Below, in pieces: positions 1-7,018 of a stretch of 64,000 bases of DNA (position 1 is the first letter of the stretch; each line of letters opens with the position of its first letter). The stretch is from Streptomyces nojiriensis (GTDB lineage: Bacteria; Actinomycetota; Actinomycetes; Streptomycetales; Streptomycetaceae): positions 6,075,501 to 6,139,500 of the forward strand of contig NZ_CP071139.1 in assembly GCF_017639205.1 (NCBI RefSeq), read 5' to 3'. The notes beneath the pieces are model-generated. The model was not told the DNA's origin, made no database searches, and saw only the letters and a program-made list of their open reading frames with translations. The translations under genes were made by a program, and so were the position numbers.

Positions 1-435
1 AGCAGCCAGGGATTGGCGGGGCGGTGGGCAGAATGGGCAGCTCCCCACCGCGATCACTTCGCTGTTCCCGACCGAGGCGACCGGAGCCGGGGGCGCGGGA
101 CAGGGCCATATAGACCTGCCGGGGTACAAGGGGGACCTGACGCTCCCCTCGGCAGCGCAACGAACTGGGGCGAGTACGCCCCGGCCATCCTCAGCTGGGA
201 GTCCGCCCTCGGACGGACAGCTCCCGAGCCAACTGACCCTGTGGGACGGCTGAGCCCCGCATTCGTGGAATGGCTCATGGGGTTGCCCGCCGGCCACGTC
301 ACCGAGGTACCCGGGCTCTCCCGCACCGCGCAGCTCAAGGCACTCGGCAACGGCGTCGTCCCGCAACAGGCTGCTCATGCCATCCGCGCGCTGCTCGCCT
401 CCACCGCGGCCGATCACATCACGGCCGCCGCCTAG
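1..435 (+). pseudogene. C-terminal part of a C5-cytosine DNA methyltransferase, apparently frameshifted
   Basis: The last 80 or so residues (from about base 165 to the TAG at 433-435) carry a WGEYAPAI segment, then LSPAFVEWLMGLPAGHVT and LSRTAQLKALGNGVVPQQA. These are the closing motifs of phage- and mobile-element-type cytosine methyltransferases, including the GNG(V)VP motif X. Upstream, the same family usually shows a DW-rich stretch with LPTAI and LFPT-like repeats. That text is found here in the next reading frame (bases 2 to about 150: DWRGGGQNGQLPTAI, then LFPTEAT), and this frame also has the better third-position GC. The coding signal therefore moves from frame 2 to frame 1 near base 150-165. 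Either the gene is broken or there is a one-base sequence error. The gene begins left of the window, so the catalytic PCQ region cannot be judged. It fits restriction/modification cargo of the integrated element. Confidence 0.6.
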
Positions 436-441
436 ATACGC

Positions 442-482
442 CCGGGGCGGTCGCCTCTCGCCAAAGACCGCGACCGCCCCGG
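442..482 (+). terminator. Hairpin terminator after the methyltransferase
   Basis: A perfect 13-bp GC-rich stem (442-454 with 470-482) has a 15-nt loop, begins 6 bases after the methyltransferase stop and is followed by a short pyrimidine-rich tail. It probably separates this gene from the replication-type gene at 520. Confidence 0.6.
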
Positions 483-519
483 TTCTCCGTCCCTTCGACA
501 GAAACAGGAGACCACCAGC

Positions 520-2502
520 ATGACACCCGAACCGGAGTCGGAGCAGTACGCCTCCGTGCTGCCCCTGCGGGCAGCGCCCGCGGGCAACCTGGAGCGTGTC
601 CCGCCGCACGACCTGGAGGCCGAACAGGCCGTGGTCGGGGCCCTGATGCTGGCCCCCGAGGTCACTGCGCACGTGGCTGCGGCGATGGACCCCGCCGACC
701 ACTACCGCCCGGCGCACGAGACGATTCACCGCGCGATCCTGGACCTGCACTGCCGGGGCCAGGCCGCGGACCCCATCACCCTCGGCCATCACCTCGACCA
801 CGCCGGCGTCCTCGGCAAGGTCGGCGGACGGCCCTACCTCCACACCCTTGTCCAGGCCGTCCCCAGCACGGCCAACGCCGAGTACTACGCCGGGATCGTC
901 CACCAGCTGGCGCGCCGCCGCCGCAGCATCGAAGCCGGTACTCGCATCGTCCAGGCCGGCATGTCCCCGGACGCCACGGACGACGACCTGCGTGAGGCCC
1001 TGGCCCTGGGAGCCGAGACCATCCCGGCGACATGGGCAGAACCCATCCCGCTCAACGTCCAGCCCAAGCTCCCGCCCTTCCCCACACAAGCCCTCCCCAG
1101 GTGGCTCGCCGACTACGTCGCCGCCGTAGCCGAGGAGACCCAGACCCCGCCCGATATGGCCGGAGCGCTGGCCCTCTCCGTCCTGTCCGCTGCCTCCGGC
1201 GGTCGCGCCGTGGTCCAGGTGCGCGGTCGCTGGAGGGAGCCCACTAACCTGTTCGTGGTCGTCGCGCTCGGTCCCGCCAACCGGAAGTCCTCTGTCTTCG
1301 CCGCGATGACCCGCCCCCTGTACGAGGCGGAGAAGAGCCTCGTGGAGGGGGCGAACCTCACGATCGTGGAGGCGGAGGTCACCGCGAGGATGGCCCGCGA
1401 GGCAGCGGAGAAGGCCGCAGCCCAGGCCGCGAAGGCGGAAGGGCCGGAGCGAGACAACCTGATCGCCGAGGCCATCGGCCTCGCCCAGGTCGCCGAAACC
1501 CTGACCGTGCCGGCCAGCCCGCGGCTCCTCGCTGATGACGCCACTCCCGAGGTCATCACCACCCTCCTGGCCGAGCAGGGCGGCAGGCTCGCGGTCATGT
1601 CCGCCGAGGGCGGCATCTTCGACATCATCGCCGGGCGGTACTCGGGCATCCCCAACTTGGAGGTCTTCCTCAAGGGCCACGCTGGCGACCGGCTCCGGGT
1701 GGACCGCCGGAGCCGTGAGGAGTTCATCGAAGCCCCGGCCCTCACCATGGGCTTGGCCGTCCAGCCCAGCGTTCTCGAAGAGATCGGCAAGAACCGCGGC
1801 TTCGATGGCCGCGGCCTGCTGGCCCGCTTCCTGTACTGCCTGCCCGAATCCCTGGTCGGCCGCCGGAGGATCAATCCGGACCAGGTGCCGCCCGCCGTGG
1901 CGGCGACGTACGAGCGCAACGTGTACGCCCTCACCTTGCGGCTGGCCGACTGGACGGACCCTCTCGTCATCCAGCTCACCCCCGAAGTCGATCGGGCCCT
2001 GATCGCCTACGAGGAACGGTTGGAGCCGCAGCTCAGGGCCAAGGGCGGCAGGCTCGGTCACATCGACAAGTGGGCGGGCAAGCTCGTCGGCGCCACCGCC
2101 CGCATCGCCGGACTCCTCCACCTCGCGGCCCACATCGACGGTGGGCACCACGAACCCATCACGGAAGCCACCCTGAGTGCCGCCATCGAGATCGCGGACT
2201 ACTTCACCGCTCATGCCCTAACAGTCTTCGATCTCATGGGTGCGGACACATCGCTGGCCAGGGCCCGCGTCCTGCTGACGGCTCTGGAGCACAACGGCTG
2301 GGAGAGCATCACCCGCCGAGACCTCTTCGCCAAGCTGTCCCGCTCCGAATTCCCCACGGTCGCCGAGCTGGAGCCTGCCATCGCGCTCCTGGAGGAACAC
2401 GGCTACCTCCGTACCGACACCCCGCCCCGGACCGGCAAGCGCGGACGTCCGCCGGCCCCTCGGTACGTCATCCACCCGAACGTCCGGGAGCCCAAGGCGT
2501 GA
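520..2502 (+). CDS. DnaB-like N-terminal domain fused to DUF3987; mobile-element replication-type protein
   Basis: This 660-residue protein starts at ATG 520 behind a CAGGAG ribosome site. Residues about 24-145 match the helical N-terminal domain of replicative DnaB helicase (PHDLEAEQAVVGALML and later GGRPYLHTLV), the part that contacts primase. Residues about 175-560 look like DUF3987 (YfjI-type), an ATPase-like module with a degenerate P-loop near residue 251 (GPANRKSS, where GxxxxGK[ST] would be classical). The last 70 residues resemble a winged helix (DLFAKLSRSEF, LLEEHGYLR). The DnaB RecA-like motor is absent. Proteins of this build are common in actinobacterial integrative elements. 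A role in starting or loading replication of the element is inferred from the domains and from the iterons directly downstream; it is not shown by the sequence. Confidence 0.75.
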   Translation: MTPEPESEQYASVLPLRAAPAGNLERVPPHDLEAEQAVVGALMLAPEVTAHVAAAMDPADHYRPAHETIHRAILDLHCRGQAADPITLGHHLDHAGVLGKVGGRPYLHTLVQAVPSTANAEYYAGIVHQLARRRRSIEAGTRIVQAGMSPDATDDDLREALALGAETIPATWAEPIPLNVQPKLPPFPTQALPRWLADYVAAVAEETQTPPDMAGALALSVLSAASGGRAVVQVRGRWREPTNLFVVVALGPANRKSSVFAAMTRPLYEAEKSLVEGANLTIVEAEVTARMAREAAEKAAAQAAKAEGPERDNLIAEAIGLAQVAETLTVPASPRLLADDATPEVITTLLAEQGGRLAVMSAEGGIFDIIAGRYSGIPNLEVFLKGHAGDRLRVDRRSREEFIEAPALTMGLAVQPSVLEEIGKNRGFDGRGLLARFLYCLPESLVGRRRINPDQVPPAVAATYERNVYALTLRLADWTDPLVIQLTPEVDRALIAYEERLEPQLRAKGGRLGHIDKWAGKLVGATARIAGLLHLAAHIDGGHHEPITEATLSAAIEIADYFTAHALTVFDLMGADTSLARARVLLTALEHNGWESITRRDLFAKLSRSEFPTVAELEPAIALLEEHGYLRTDTPPRTGKRGRPPAPRYVIHPNVREPKA

Positions 2503-2532
2503 GTCCTCGACGGAGCGGCGCCCCCTGCGCCC

Positions 2533-2795
2533 CGCCGCAGAAACCGCAGAATCCGCAGAAACCCGCCACGACGCACTCTGACCAGCGACGACGCCACGCC
2601 AGCGCGGCCGCCGCAGAAAGCCTTGGAACTCCCGCAGAAATCAGCGCCCGCAGCTGGCGCCGCCTCGCCCCACGTGCCGCCACCTATTTCTGCGGAGATT
2701 CGCGTGGTTTCTGCGGCGCGTACCGGCAGGGCCCCAACGCCGCAGGTCAGGCCACAGATCCCGGTATTTCTGCGGATTCTGCGGTTTCTGCGGCG
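2533..2795. repeat. Symmetric array of ten 9-bp iterons (CCGCAGAAA / TTTCTGCGG)
   Basis: The 331-base gap between the DUF3987 gene and the excisionase holds ten copies of a 9-mer. Five face right, starting at 2535, 2544, 2553, 2611 and 2632. Five face left, starting at 2687, 2708, 2767, 2776 and 2785. The second and ninth copies carry T for A at the last base (CCGCAGAAT). The outer triplets are contiguous 9-bp direct repeats and lie in a perfect 29-bp inverted repeat (2533-2561 with 2767-2795). Every left/right pair is mirrored about position 2664 to within one base, although the DNA between the iterons is not conserved. Such an arrangement suggests a protein-binding platform: a replication origin for the neighbouring DnaB-N/DUF3987 protein, arm-type sites for Int/Xis, or an operator for the xis-int unit. 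Confidence 0.9.
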
Positions 2796-2833
2796 CCGTC
2801 CCGTAGCTCAGCAATCTGCCCAGTGGAGGAACA

Positions 2834-3025
2834 GTGGCCGGCCCGCGTGACGAGATGTTGACCATCCCCCAGGTCGTCGAAGAGATCGGCGTACCGCTGG
2901 CGACGTTCTACCGCTGGCGGCAGCTGAGGAAGGGCCCCAAGGCAATCAAGCTCCCGAACGGCTCGGTGCGAATCCGGCGGTCTGAGCTGGAGCGTTGGAT
3001 CGCAACCCTGGAAGAGGCCGCGTGA
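2834..3025 (+). CDS. xis: Excisionase / helix-turn-helix DNA-binding protein
   Basis: This 63-residue protein starts at GTG 2834, four bases after GGAGGA (2825-2830). It is a single MerR-like winged helix-turn-helix of the excisionase family: LTIPQVVEEIGVPLATFYRWR, then a wing and RIRRSELERWI. Such small proteins bend DNA at attachment sites and tip the integrase reaction towards excision, and they often repress their own promoter. Its stop overlaps the start of the integrase gene (GTGA, 3022-3025), so the two are translationally coupled, the usual xis-int arrangement in actinobacterial integrative elements. The iteron array directly upstream is a candidate target. Confidence 0.85.
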   Translation: MAGPRDEMLTIPQVVEEIGVPLATFYRWRQLRKGPKAIKLPNGSVRIRRSELERWIATLEEAA

Positions 3026-4488
3026 CCAACCGCAAGACCGCGAACGTGCCGGGCCCCCGCAGCAGTGGGGGCCCGGCCCCCACGGCGGAACTCACCCTGA
3101 CAACGGACGTCCGGATTTGGAAGATCAGCAGGCTTTCCAGTAAGTCCGCTCCCTATCAGCTGCGATGGGTCGTGGCCGGGCAAGTTCGGCACGCCACGTT
3201 CGCCACCGTGGCGCTCGCCGAAAGCCGCCGTTCCGAACTCTGGAACGCGATGACGAAAGGGCAGCCGTTCGACGTCGAATCGGGCTTACCGGAATCCGAG
3301 GTCCGGAAAGCCGCTGCCAAAGAGAACGTCCGCCCCGATCCCACCTGGTGGGACTTCAGCCGTGAGTACATGGCCGTCCGGTGGCGGACAGCTGCGGCAA
3401 AGACTCGCGAGGGGCTGGCGGACAGCCTCGCCACGGTGGCCATCGCGATGATGGGCGACGGCGCCAAGGCGCCCACCCCTGAAGAGGTACGTCTGGCGGT
3501 GCGCTGGGCCGTCGTACCGGCCCACAAGGGCGAGGAGCCTCCGCCGGAGCTCGTGCGGCCCTGTACGTGGCTCTCGCAGCGCTCCCGGCCGCTCTCGGAC
3601 CTCCAGGACCCGAGGGTGCTCCGGGACGTCCAGTACCGGCTTTCGTTCAAGCTGGACGACACCCCGGCGGCGGGGGAGACCTACAAGCGGCGCCGGCGCG
3701 GCTTCAACACCGCCATGGAGTACGCGATCGAGTCGGGCTACCTGGACGCGAACCCTCTCGCCGGGGTGAAGCGGGCCGGGCCCAAAGGCGGCGACGCGGT
3801 GGACCCCAGGGTTCTGGTCAATGCCGTCCAGGGCAGCCAGCTTCTGACCGCCGTCTCCTACGTGGGCTCCGTCCACCGCAACCGCGGGCGGCGACTTGTC
3901 GCGTTCTTCGCCTGCCAGCTCTACGCGGCGATGCGGCCGGCGGAAGCGGTCGGCCTGAGGGAGCAGGACTGCCACCTTCCTGAGACGGGGTGGGGCACGC
4001 TCACGCTCAGGGAGACGCTGCCGGTATCGGGGAAGAGGTGGACCGACTCCGGGAAGCGCCACGACAAGCGCGGCCTCAAGTCGCGCGAGGCCAAAGCCGA
4101 CCGGCCGGTGCCCATCCCCCCGCTCCTGGTGGCGATGCTCCGCGAGCACATCGAGGAGTTCGGGACAGCTCAGGGCGGCAGGCTCTTCGCCAACGAGCGA
4201 GGAGGCGTGCTGGGGACCTCCAGCTACTGGAGGGTCTGGCAGGAGGCGCGAGCATTCGCCTTACCTCCCGACCGGGCCGCCTCGCCGCTCGCGCGGCGGC
4301 CGTACGACCTGCGGCACACCTGCATCACGAACTGGCTGAACGCCGGAGTTCCGGTGGCTGAGGTCGCCCGCCGCGCCGGCAACTCGCCGGAGGTCATCCA
4401 CCGGCGATACGAAGGATGCATCGACGGCCACGAGAAGCTGAACAACGCGAAGATCGCAAGGGCGATGGGATGGGCAGAACCCGAGTGA
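3022..4488 (+). CDS. int: Tyrosine recombinase integrase
   Basis: This is a 488-residue phage-type tyrosine integrase. I place the start at GTG 3022, which overlaps the excisionase stop; an in-frame TTG at 2995 lies wholly inside xis and is less likely. The C-terminal catalytic domain shows the first Arg in LYAAMRPAEAVGL, a Lys in RGLKSREAK, box II as RPYDLRHTCITNWL (Tyr at the first His position, common in actinobacterial integrases), AGNSPEVI, and the nucleophile in HRRYEG. The N-terminal half holds the arm-binding and core-binding (SAM-like) regions. It catalyses site-specific integration and excision. About 820 bp downstream is the 3' end of tRNA-Arg, the classical target, so the gene sits at the edge of its element. 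Confidence 0.93.
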   Translation: MTNRKTANVPGPRSSGGPAPTAELTLTTDVRIWKISRLSSKSAPYQLRWVVAGQVRHATFATVALAESRRSELWNAMTKGQPFDVESGLPESEVRKAAAKENVRPDPTWWDFSREYMAVRWRTAAAKTREGLADSLATVAIAMMGDGAKAPTPEEVRLAVRWAVVPAHKGEEPPPELVRPCTWLSQRSRPLSDLQDPRVLRDVQYRLSFKLDDTPAAGETYKRRRRGFNTAMEYAIESGYLDANPLAGVKRAGPKGGDAVDPRVLVNAVQGSQLLTAVSYVGSVHRNRGRRLVAFFACQLYAAMRPAEAVGLREQDCHLPETGWGTLTLRETLPVSGKRWTDSGKRHDKRGLKSREAKADRPVPIPPLLVAMLREHIEEFGTAQGGRLFANERGGVLGTSSYWRVWQEARAFALPPDRAASPLARRPYDLRHTCITNWLNAGVPVAEVARRAGNSPEVIHRRYEGCIDGHEKLNNAKIARAMGWAEPE

Positions 4489-4521
4489 GTACGAGCAGCG
4501 GCACGCACTAATCTGCCGATC

Positions 4522-5172
4522 ATGCGACAAGCAGCGAGCCGATTAGGGCTGTTGGGGTTCCTGATGGTCATAGCCGGTTGCGGGGGCCGGCAGACGACGA
4601 CCACGACCGGCGACGTGACCACGACGGTGGTGCAGGACAGCCAGTGGGTCACTGCCGCGATCTCGGCTGGCGCTGTCCTCATCAGCTCGGCTGCAGCTGC
4701 CTGGATCACTCACTACTTCACCGGGCGGACCGAGAGGAGGAGGCAGCAGCACGCCGACGCCCTGGAGGCCGCGAAGCGCGACCATGAGGTCAAGCTGGCC
4801 CACGAGCAGCGCATTCGCGAGCAGGTGATCGCCACCTCTACGACGATCTCGAAGATGCTCCAGGACTTCCGGGCGAAGATCGGTGAGGCGACGGAGGCAC
4901 CGGACACCCTGGCCGCCACGCTGCTGTACGACGAATGCGCCGCCGTAGTCCGCCGGCACCACGACGATGCCTTGCCCGTCATCGAGGTCATGCCGGACCT
5001 GGAGCTCCGGCAGCGGGCCAACGCCGTCTTCGAGGCCTACGGGGAGTGGGCGGCAGGCACTGCTGAAGCGCTGTCGAATCTGACGAGGCGACCGGATGCC
5101 GCGGGGCTGGACGGGACGCGCGAGCAGTTCTACGAGCGCGCCCGACGGGTGATCAGCGATGCATCAGGCTGA
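4522..5172 (+). CDS. Small lipoprotein-like membrane protein at the element edge, unknown function
   Basis: This 216-residue protein starts at ATG 4522 without a clear ribosome site. The N-terminus has a basic-hydrophobic signal ending in a lipobox-like VIAGC (Cys20), then a Thr-rich stretch, a second hydrophobic segment (about residues 43-66) and a charged, probably helical region rich in Arg, Glu and Lys (about 68-115). The C-terminal half looks globular and is not recognised. It lies between int and the attachment tRNA, so it would be carried by the element if the crossover is in the tRNA. Possible roles include surface or entry exclusion, but nothing in the sequence proves one. A strong terminator follows. 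Confidence 0.6.
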   Translation: MRQAASRLGLLGFLMVIAGCGGRQTTTTTGDVTTTVVQDSQWVTAAISAGAVLISSAAAAWITHYFTGRTERRRQQHADALEAAKRDHEVKLAHEQRIREQVIATSTTISKMLQDFRAKIGEATEAPDTLAATLLYDECAAVVRRHHDDALPVIEVMPDLELRQRANAVFEAYGEWAAGTAEALSNLTRRPDAAGLDGTREQFYERARRVISDASG

Positions 5173-5220
5173 CGCGTGGCCCACACGCCCCTCACACGGG
5201 ACCAGTGCGTAACAACGACA

Positions 5221-5255
5221 AAGGCCCGGACTCAGTGGGACTGAGTTCGGGCCTT
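5221..5255. terminator. Strong hairpin terminator between the element and tRNA-Arg
   Basis: A 16-bp stem (5221-5236 with 5240-5255, one G-T pair) encloses a 3-nt loop. AA and TT at the stem ends let it act in both directions. It would stop transcription leaving the element and also transcription running past the tRNA from the other side. Confidence 0.8.
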
Positions 5256-5308
5256 CATGCTTGGCACTTCAGCTGGTCAGCGGCGTGATCGCCCTGTCTC
5301 TGCTGGAG

Positions 5309-5340
5309 TGCCCCCGGCAGGATTCGAACCTGCGCACACG
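5309..5340. other. attR: Probable attachment site (3' half of tRNA-Arg)
   Basis: The tRNA 3' end (acceptor strand and T arm) faces the integrase gene, the standard geometry for elements that integrate in tRNA genes and restore the intact 3' end. The tRNA folds fully, so the crossover leaves a functional copy here. The matching repeat of this sequence should lie left of the window; none is visible inside it. The exact core length cannot be set from one end. Confidence 0.55.
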
Positions 5341-5380
5341 GCTCCGGAGGCCGTTGCTCTATCCCCTGAGCTACGGGGGC
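5309..5380 (-). tRNA. tRNA-Arg (anticodon CCG)
   Basis: The reverse complement folds into a complete cloverleaf. The acceptor GCCCCCG pairs with CGGGGGC, the D stem GCTC pairs with GAGC, and the anticodon stem ACGGC pairs with GCCGT around loop CTCCGGA. The T arm CAGG-TTCGAAT-CCTG and discriminator A are present. The anticodon CCG is at 5345-5347 on the plus strand as CGG. No CCA is encoded. It reads Arg CGG codons. The int-proximal 3' end makes it the likely integration target of the element to the left. Confidence 0.96.
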
Positions 5381-5534
5381 GCGTCGTTGGTGTTGCGGCG
5401 ACGGGTTGAACACTACCAGCTTCCGCGGGGTGATCAGGAACCGGTTTGCGGGGGAGGAGGGAGTGGTTCGCCCGCAGGGGGTGGAAGTGGCGAAAAGCCG
5501 GACGCGGGGGCCCGGGCGGACCTACTCTCGAGTT

Positions 5535-5972
5535 GTGCCAGGCGTCTCGGGCCGGGTGCTTGTTGTCGACGACAACAAGGTCATCCGGCAGCTGATCAAG
5601 GTCAATCTCGAGCTGGAGGGCTTCGAGGTCGTGACCGCGAACGATGGTGCCGAGTGTCTGGACGTCGTGCACCGGGTGTGTCCCGATGCGATCACTCTTG
5701 ACGTGGTCATGCCGCGACTGGACGGGTTCGGGGCGGCCGCGCAGCTGCGGGCCGATCCGCGGACCAGGGACGTGCCCGTCGCCATCGTCAGCGCCTGTAC
5801 GCAGCAGGAGGTGGAGGCCGGGATCGCGGCCGGGGTGGATGCCTTCCTCGCCAAGCCGTTCGAGCCCACCGAGCTGGTACGGGTCGTGCGCCGGCTGATC
5901 GAGCGCAAGGACCGGCGCGACGGGAGGAGAGGGGCGCCCGCCGGGAGGGGGAGGGGCGGTCCCCACCAGTAG
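5535..5972 (+). CDS. Single-domain (CheY-like) response regulator
   Basis: The reading frame is open from 5406, but the receiver fold begins right after GTG 5535 (VPGVSGRVLVVDDNKV), so I start there and get 145 residues. It has the acidic pair in VVDDN, the phospho-acceptor Asp in TLDVVMPRLDG and the conserved Lys in FLAKPFEP. No DNA-binding or enzymatic output domain follows, only about 20 Arg/Gly-rich residues. It would act by protein contact or as a phosphate relay. No kinase gene is adjacent. A TACTCT sequence 6 bases before the GTG suggests a leaderless message, without a convincing -35. The gene sits just outside the integrated element and starts the chromosomal lysA-thrB block. Confidence 0.85.
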   Translation: MPGVSGRVLVVDDNKVIRQLIKVNLELEGFEVVTANDGAECLDVVHRVCPDAITLDVVMPRLDGFGAAAQLRADPRTRDVPVAIVSACTQQEVEAGIAAGVDAFLAKPFEPTELVRVVRRLIERKDRRDGRRGAPAGRGRGGPHQ

Positions 5973-6066
5973 GACGTGCTCCCCGTCGGCTTCGGTTGTC
6001 CAGTGCTCTGTTCACATGGCGAAACCCTTCGACTGATGACGGTGCGTCTCCCCTAGGCTGGGTCCC

Positions 6067-6999
6067 GTGACCCCCGCAGACCTCTCCCGTTGCGTCGTGA
6101 GCGCCGTGCGCTGCGCCGTCGAGGACGGTGAGCTGGGCGGGGCGGTGCCCGCGCGGGTGGTGGTCGAGCGGACCCGGCCCGGTGGGGTGGGGGAGTACGC
6201 CACCCCCGTCGCCTTCCAGATCGCGAAGGGTGCCGGAGTGCGGCCGGCCGAGGTCGCCGAGGTGCTGGCCCGCCGGCTCGGCGCGGTGGCCGGGATCGAG
6301 CGGGTCGAGGTCACCGGGGCCGGGTTCCTGAATTTTTCGCTGACCTCCCTTTCCGCCGCCCGCCTGGTGCGCGACGTGCGCCGAGCCGTGGCGGTCGAGG
6401 TCCCGGACATGCGGCCGTCCCGTGAGCCGCGCGAGCGGCTCGTACGGGCCGCCGTCGCGCGGATCGAGGCCGCGCAGGGGCTCGGACCCGGTCCGGAGCC
6501 CGTCGTCGCGCCCGTCGCCCGCCGCGACGGGGACGTGCTCGCGCGGTACGGGGCCGACGCCGTCGCCTGGGCCGTGCTCACCACCCCCGCGCGCGAGACC
6601 CCCGAGTTCTGCGACGCGCTGCTCGTACAGGGGGAGGGCAACGAGCTCCACCGGGTGCGGTACGCCCACGCCCGCGCCCACGCGCTCGTACGCAATGCCG
6701 AGCAGCTCGGGTTCCGCCCCGAGCCGGGTGAGGTCGACGCGCCCGCCCTGCTGCGCGTCCTCGCCGATCACCCCCTCGTCCTCGAAGCCGCCGCGCACCA
6801 CCGCGCGCCCGAGCGGCTCGCCCGGCACCTCGTCGAGCTGGCCGACGCGCTGCTCGACTTCCAGTACCGCGTCCTGCCCAAGGGCGACGAGAAACCCTCG
6901 GCCGCCCACCGTGCCCGGCTGGCTCTTGCCGAAGCCGCCGGGACGGTGCTGGCCGGCGGCCTGGCCCTGCTCGGCATAGACGCACCGACACGCTTGTGA
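6067..6999 (+). CDS. nrtL: NrtL: ArgS-related protein without the catalytic domain
   Basis: This 310-residue protein keeps the two ends of arginyl-tRNA synthetase. Residues about 1-100 match the Arg-tRNA-synthetase N-terminal domain (YATPVAFQIAKGAG, GIERVEVTGAGFLNF). Residues about 170-310 match the DALR anticodon-binding domain (GEGNELHRVRYAHARAHALV). The Rossmann catalytic core between them, with its HIGH- and KMSKS-type signatures, is missing; only about 60 residues join the two parts. It cannot charge tRNA by itself and may bind tRNA-Arg or ArgS. In corynebacteria and relatives a full argS sits directly before lysA, so this looks like a reduced argS left in the ancestral position. TAGGCT (6054-6059) lies 7 bases before the GTG, so the message is probably leaderless. 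lysA follows after 19 bases. Confidence 0.88.
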   Translation: MTPADLSRCVVSAVRCAVEDGELGGAVPARVVVERTRPGGVGEYATPVAFQIAKGAGVRPAEVAEVLARRLGAVAGIERVEVTGAGFLNFSLTSLSAARLVRDVRRAVAVEVPDMRPSREPRERLVRAAVARIEAAQGLGPGPEPVVAPVARRDGDVLARYGADAVAWAVLTTPARETPEFCDALLVQGEGNELHRVRYAHARAHALVRNAEQLGFRPEPGEVDAPALLRVLADHPLVLEAAAHHRAPERLARHLVELADALLDFQYRVLPKGDEKPSAAHRARLALAEAAGTVLAGGLALLGIDAPTRL

Positions 7000-7018
7000 C
7001 CCGCGAAGAGAGATACCG

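Noticed and set aside
2533..2795. Iteron array as a CRISPR
   Set aside because: Units are 9 bp, face both ways and have no spacers of constant length; no cas genes nearby. I saw no CRISPR anywhere in the window.
3022..4488. Loss of the first box II His in the integrase as a defect
   Set aside because: RPYDLRHT with Tyr is common in active actinobacterial integrases, so the gene is taken as intact.
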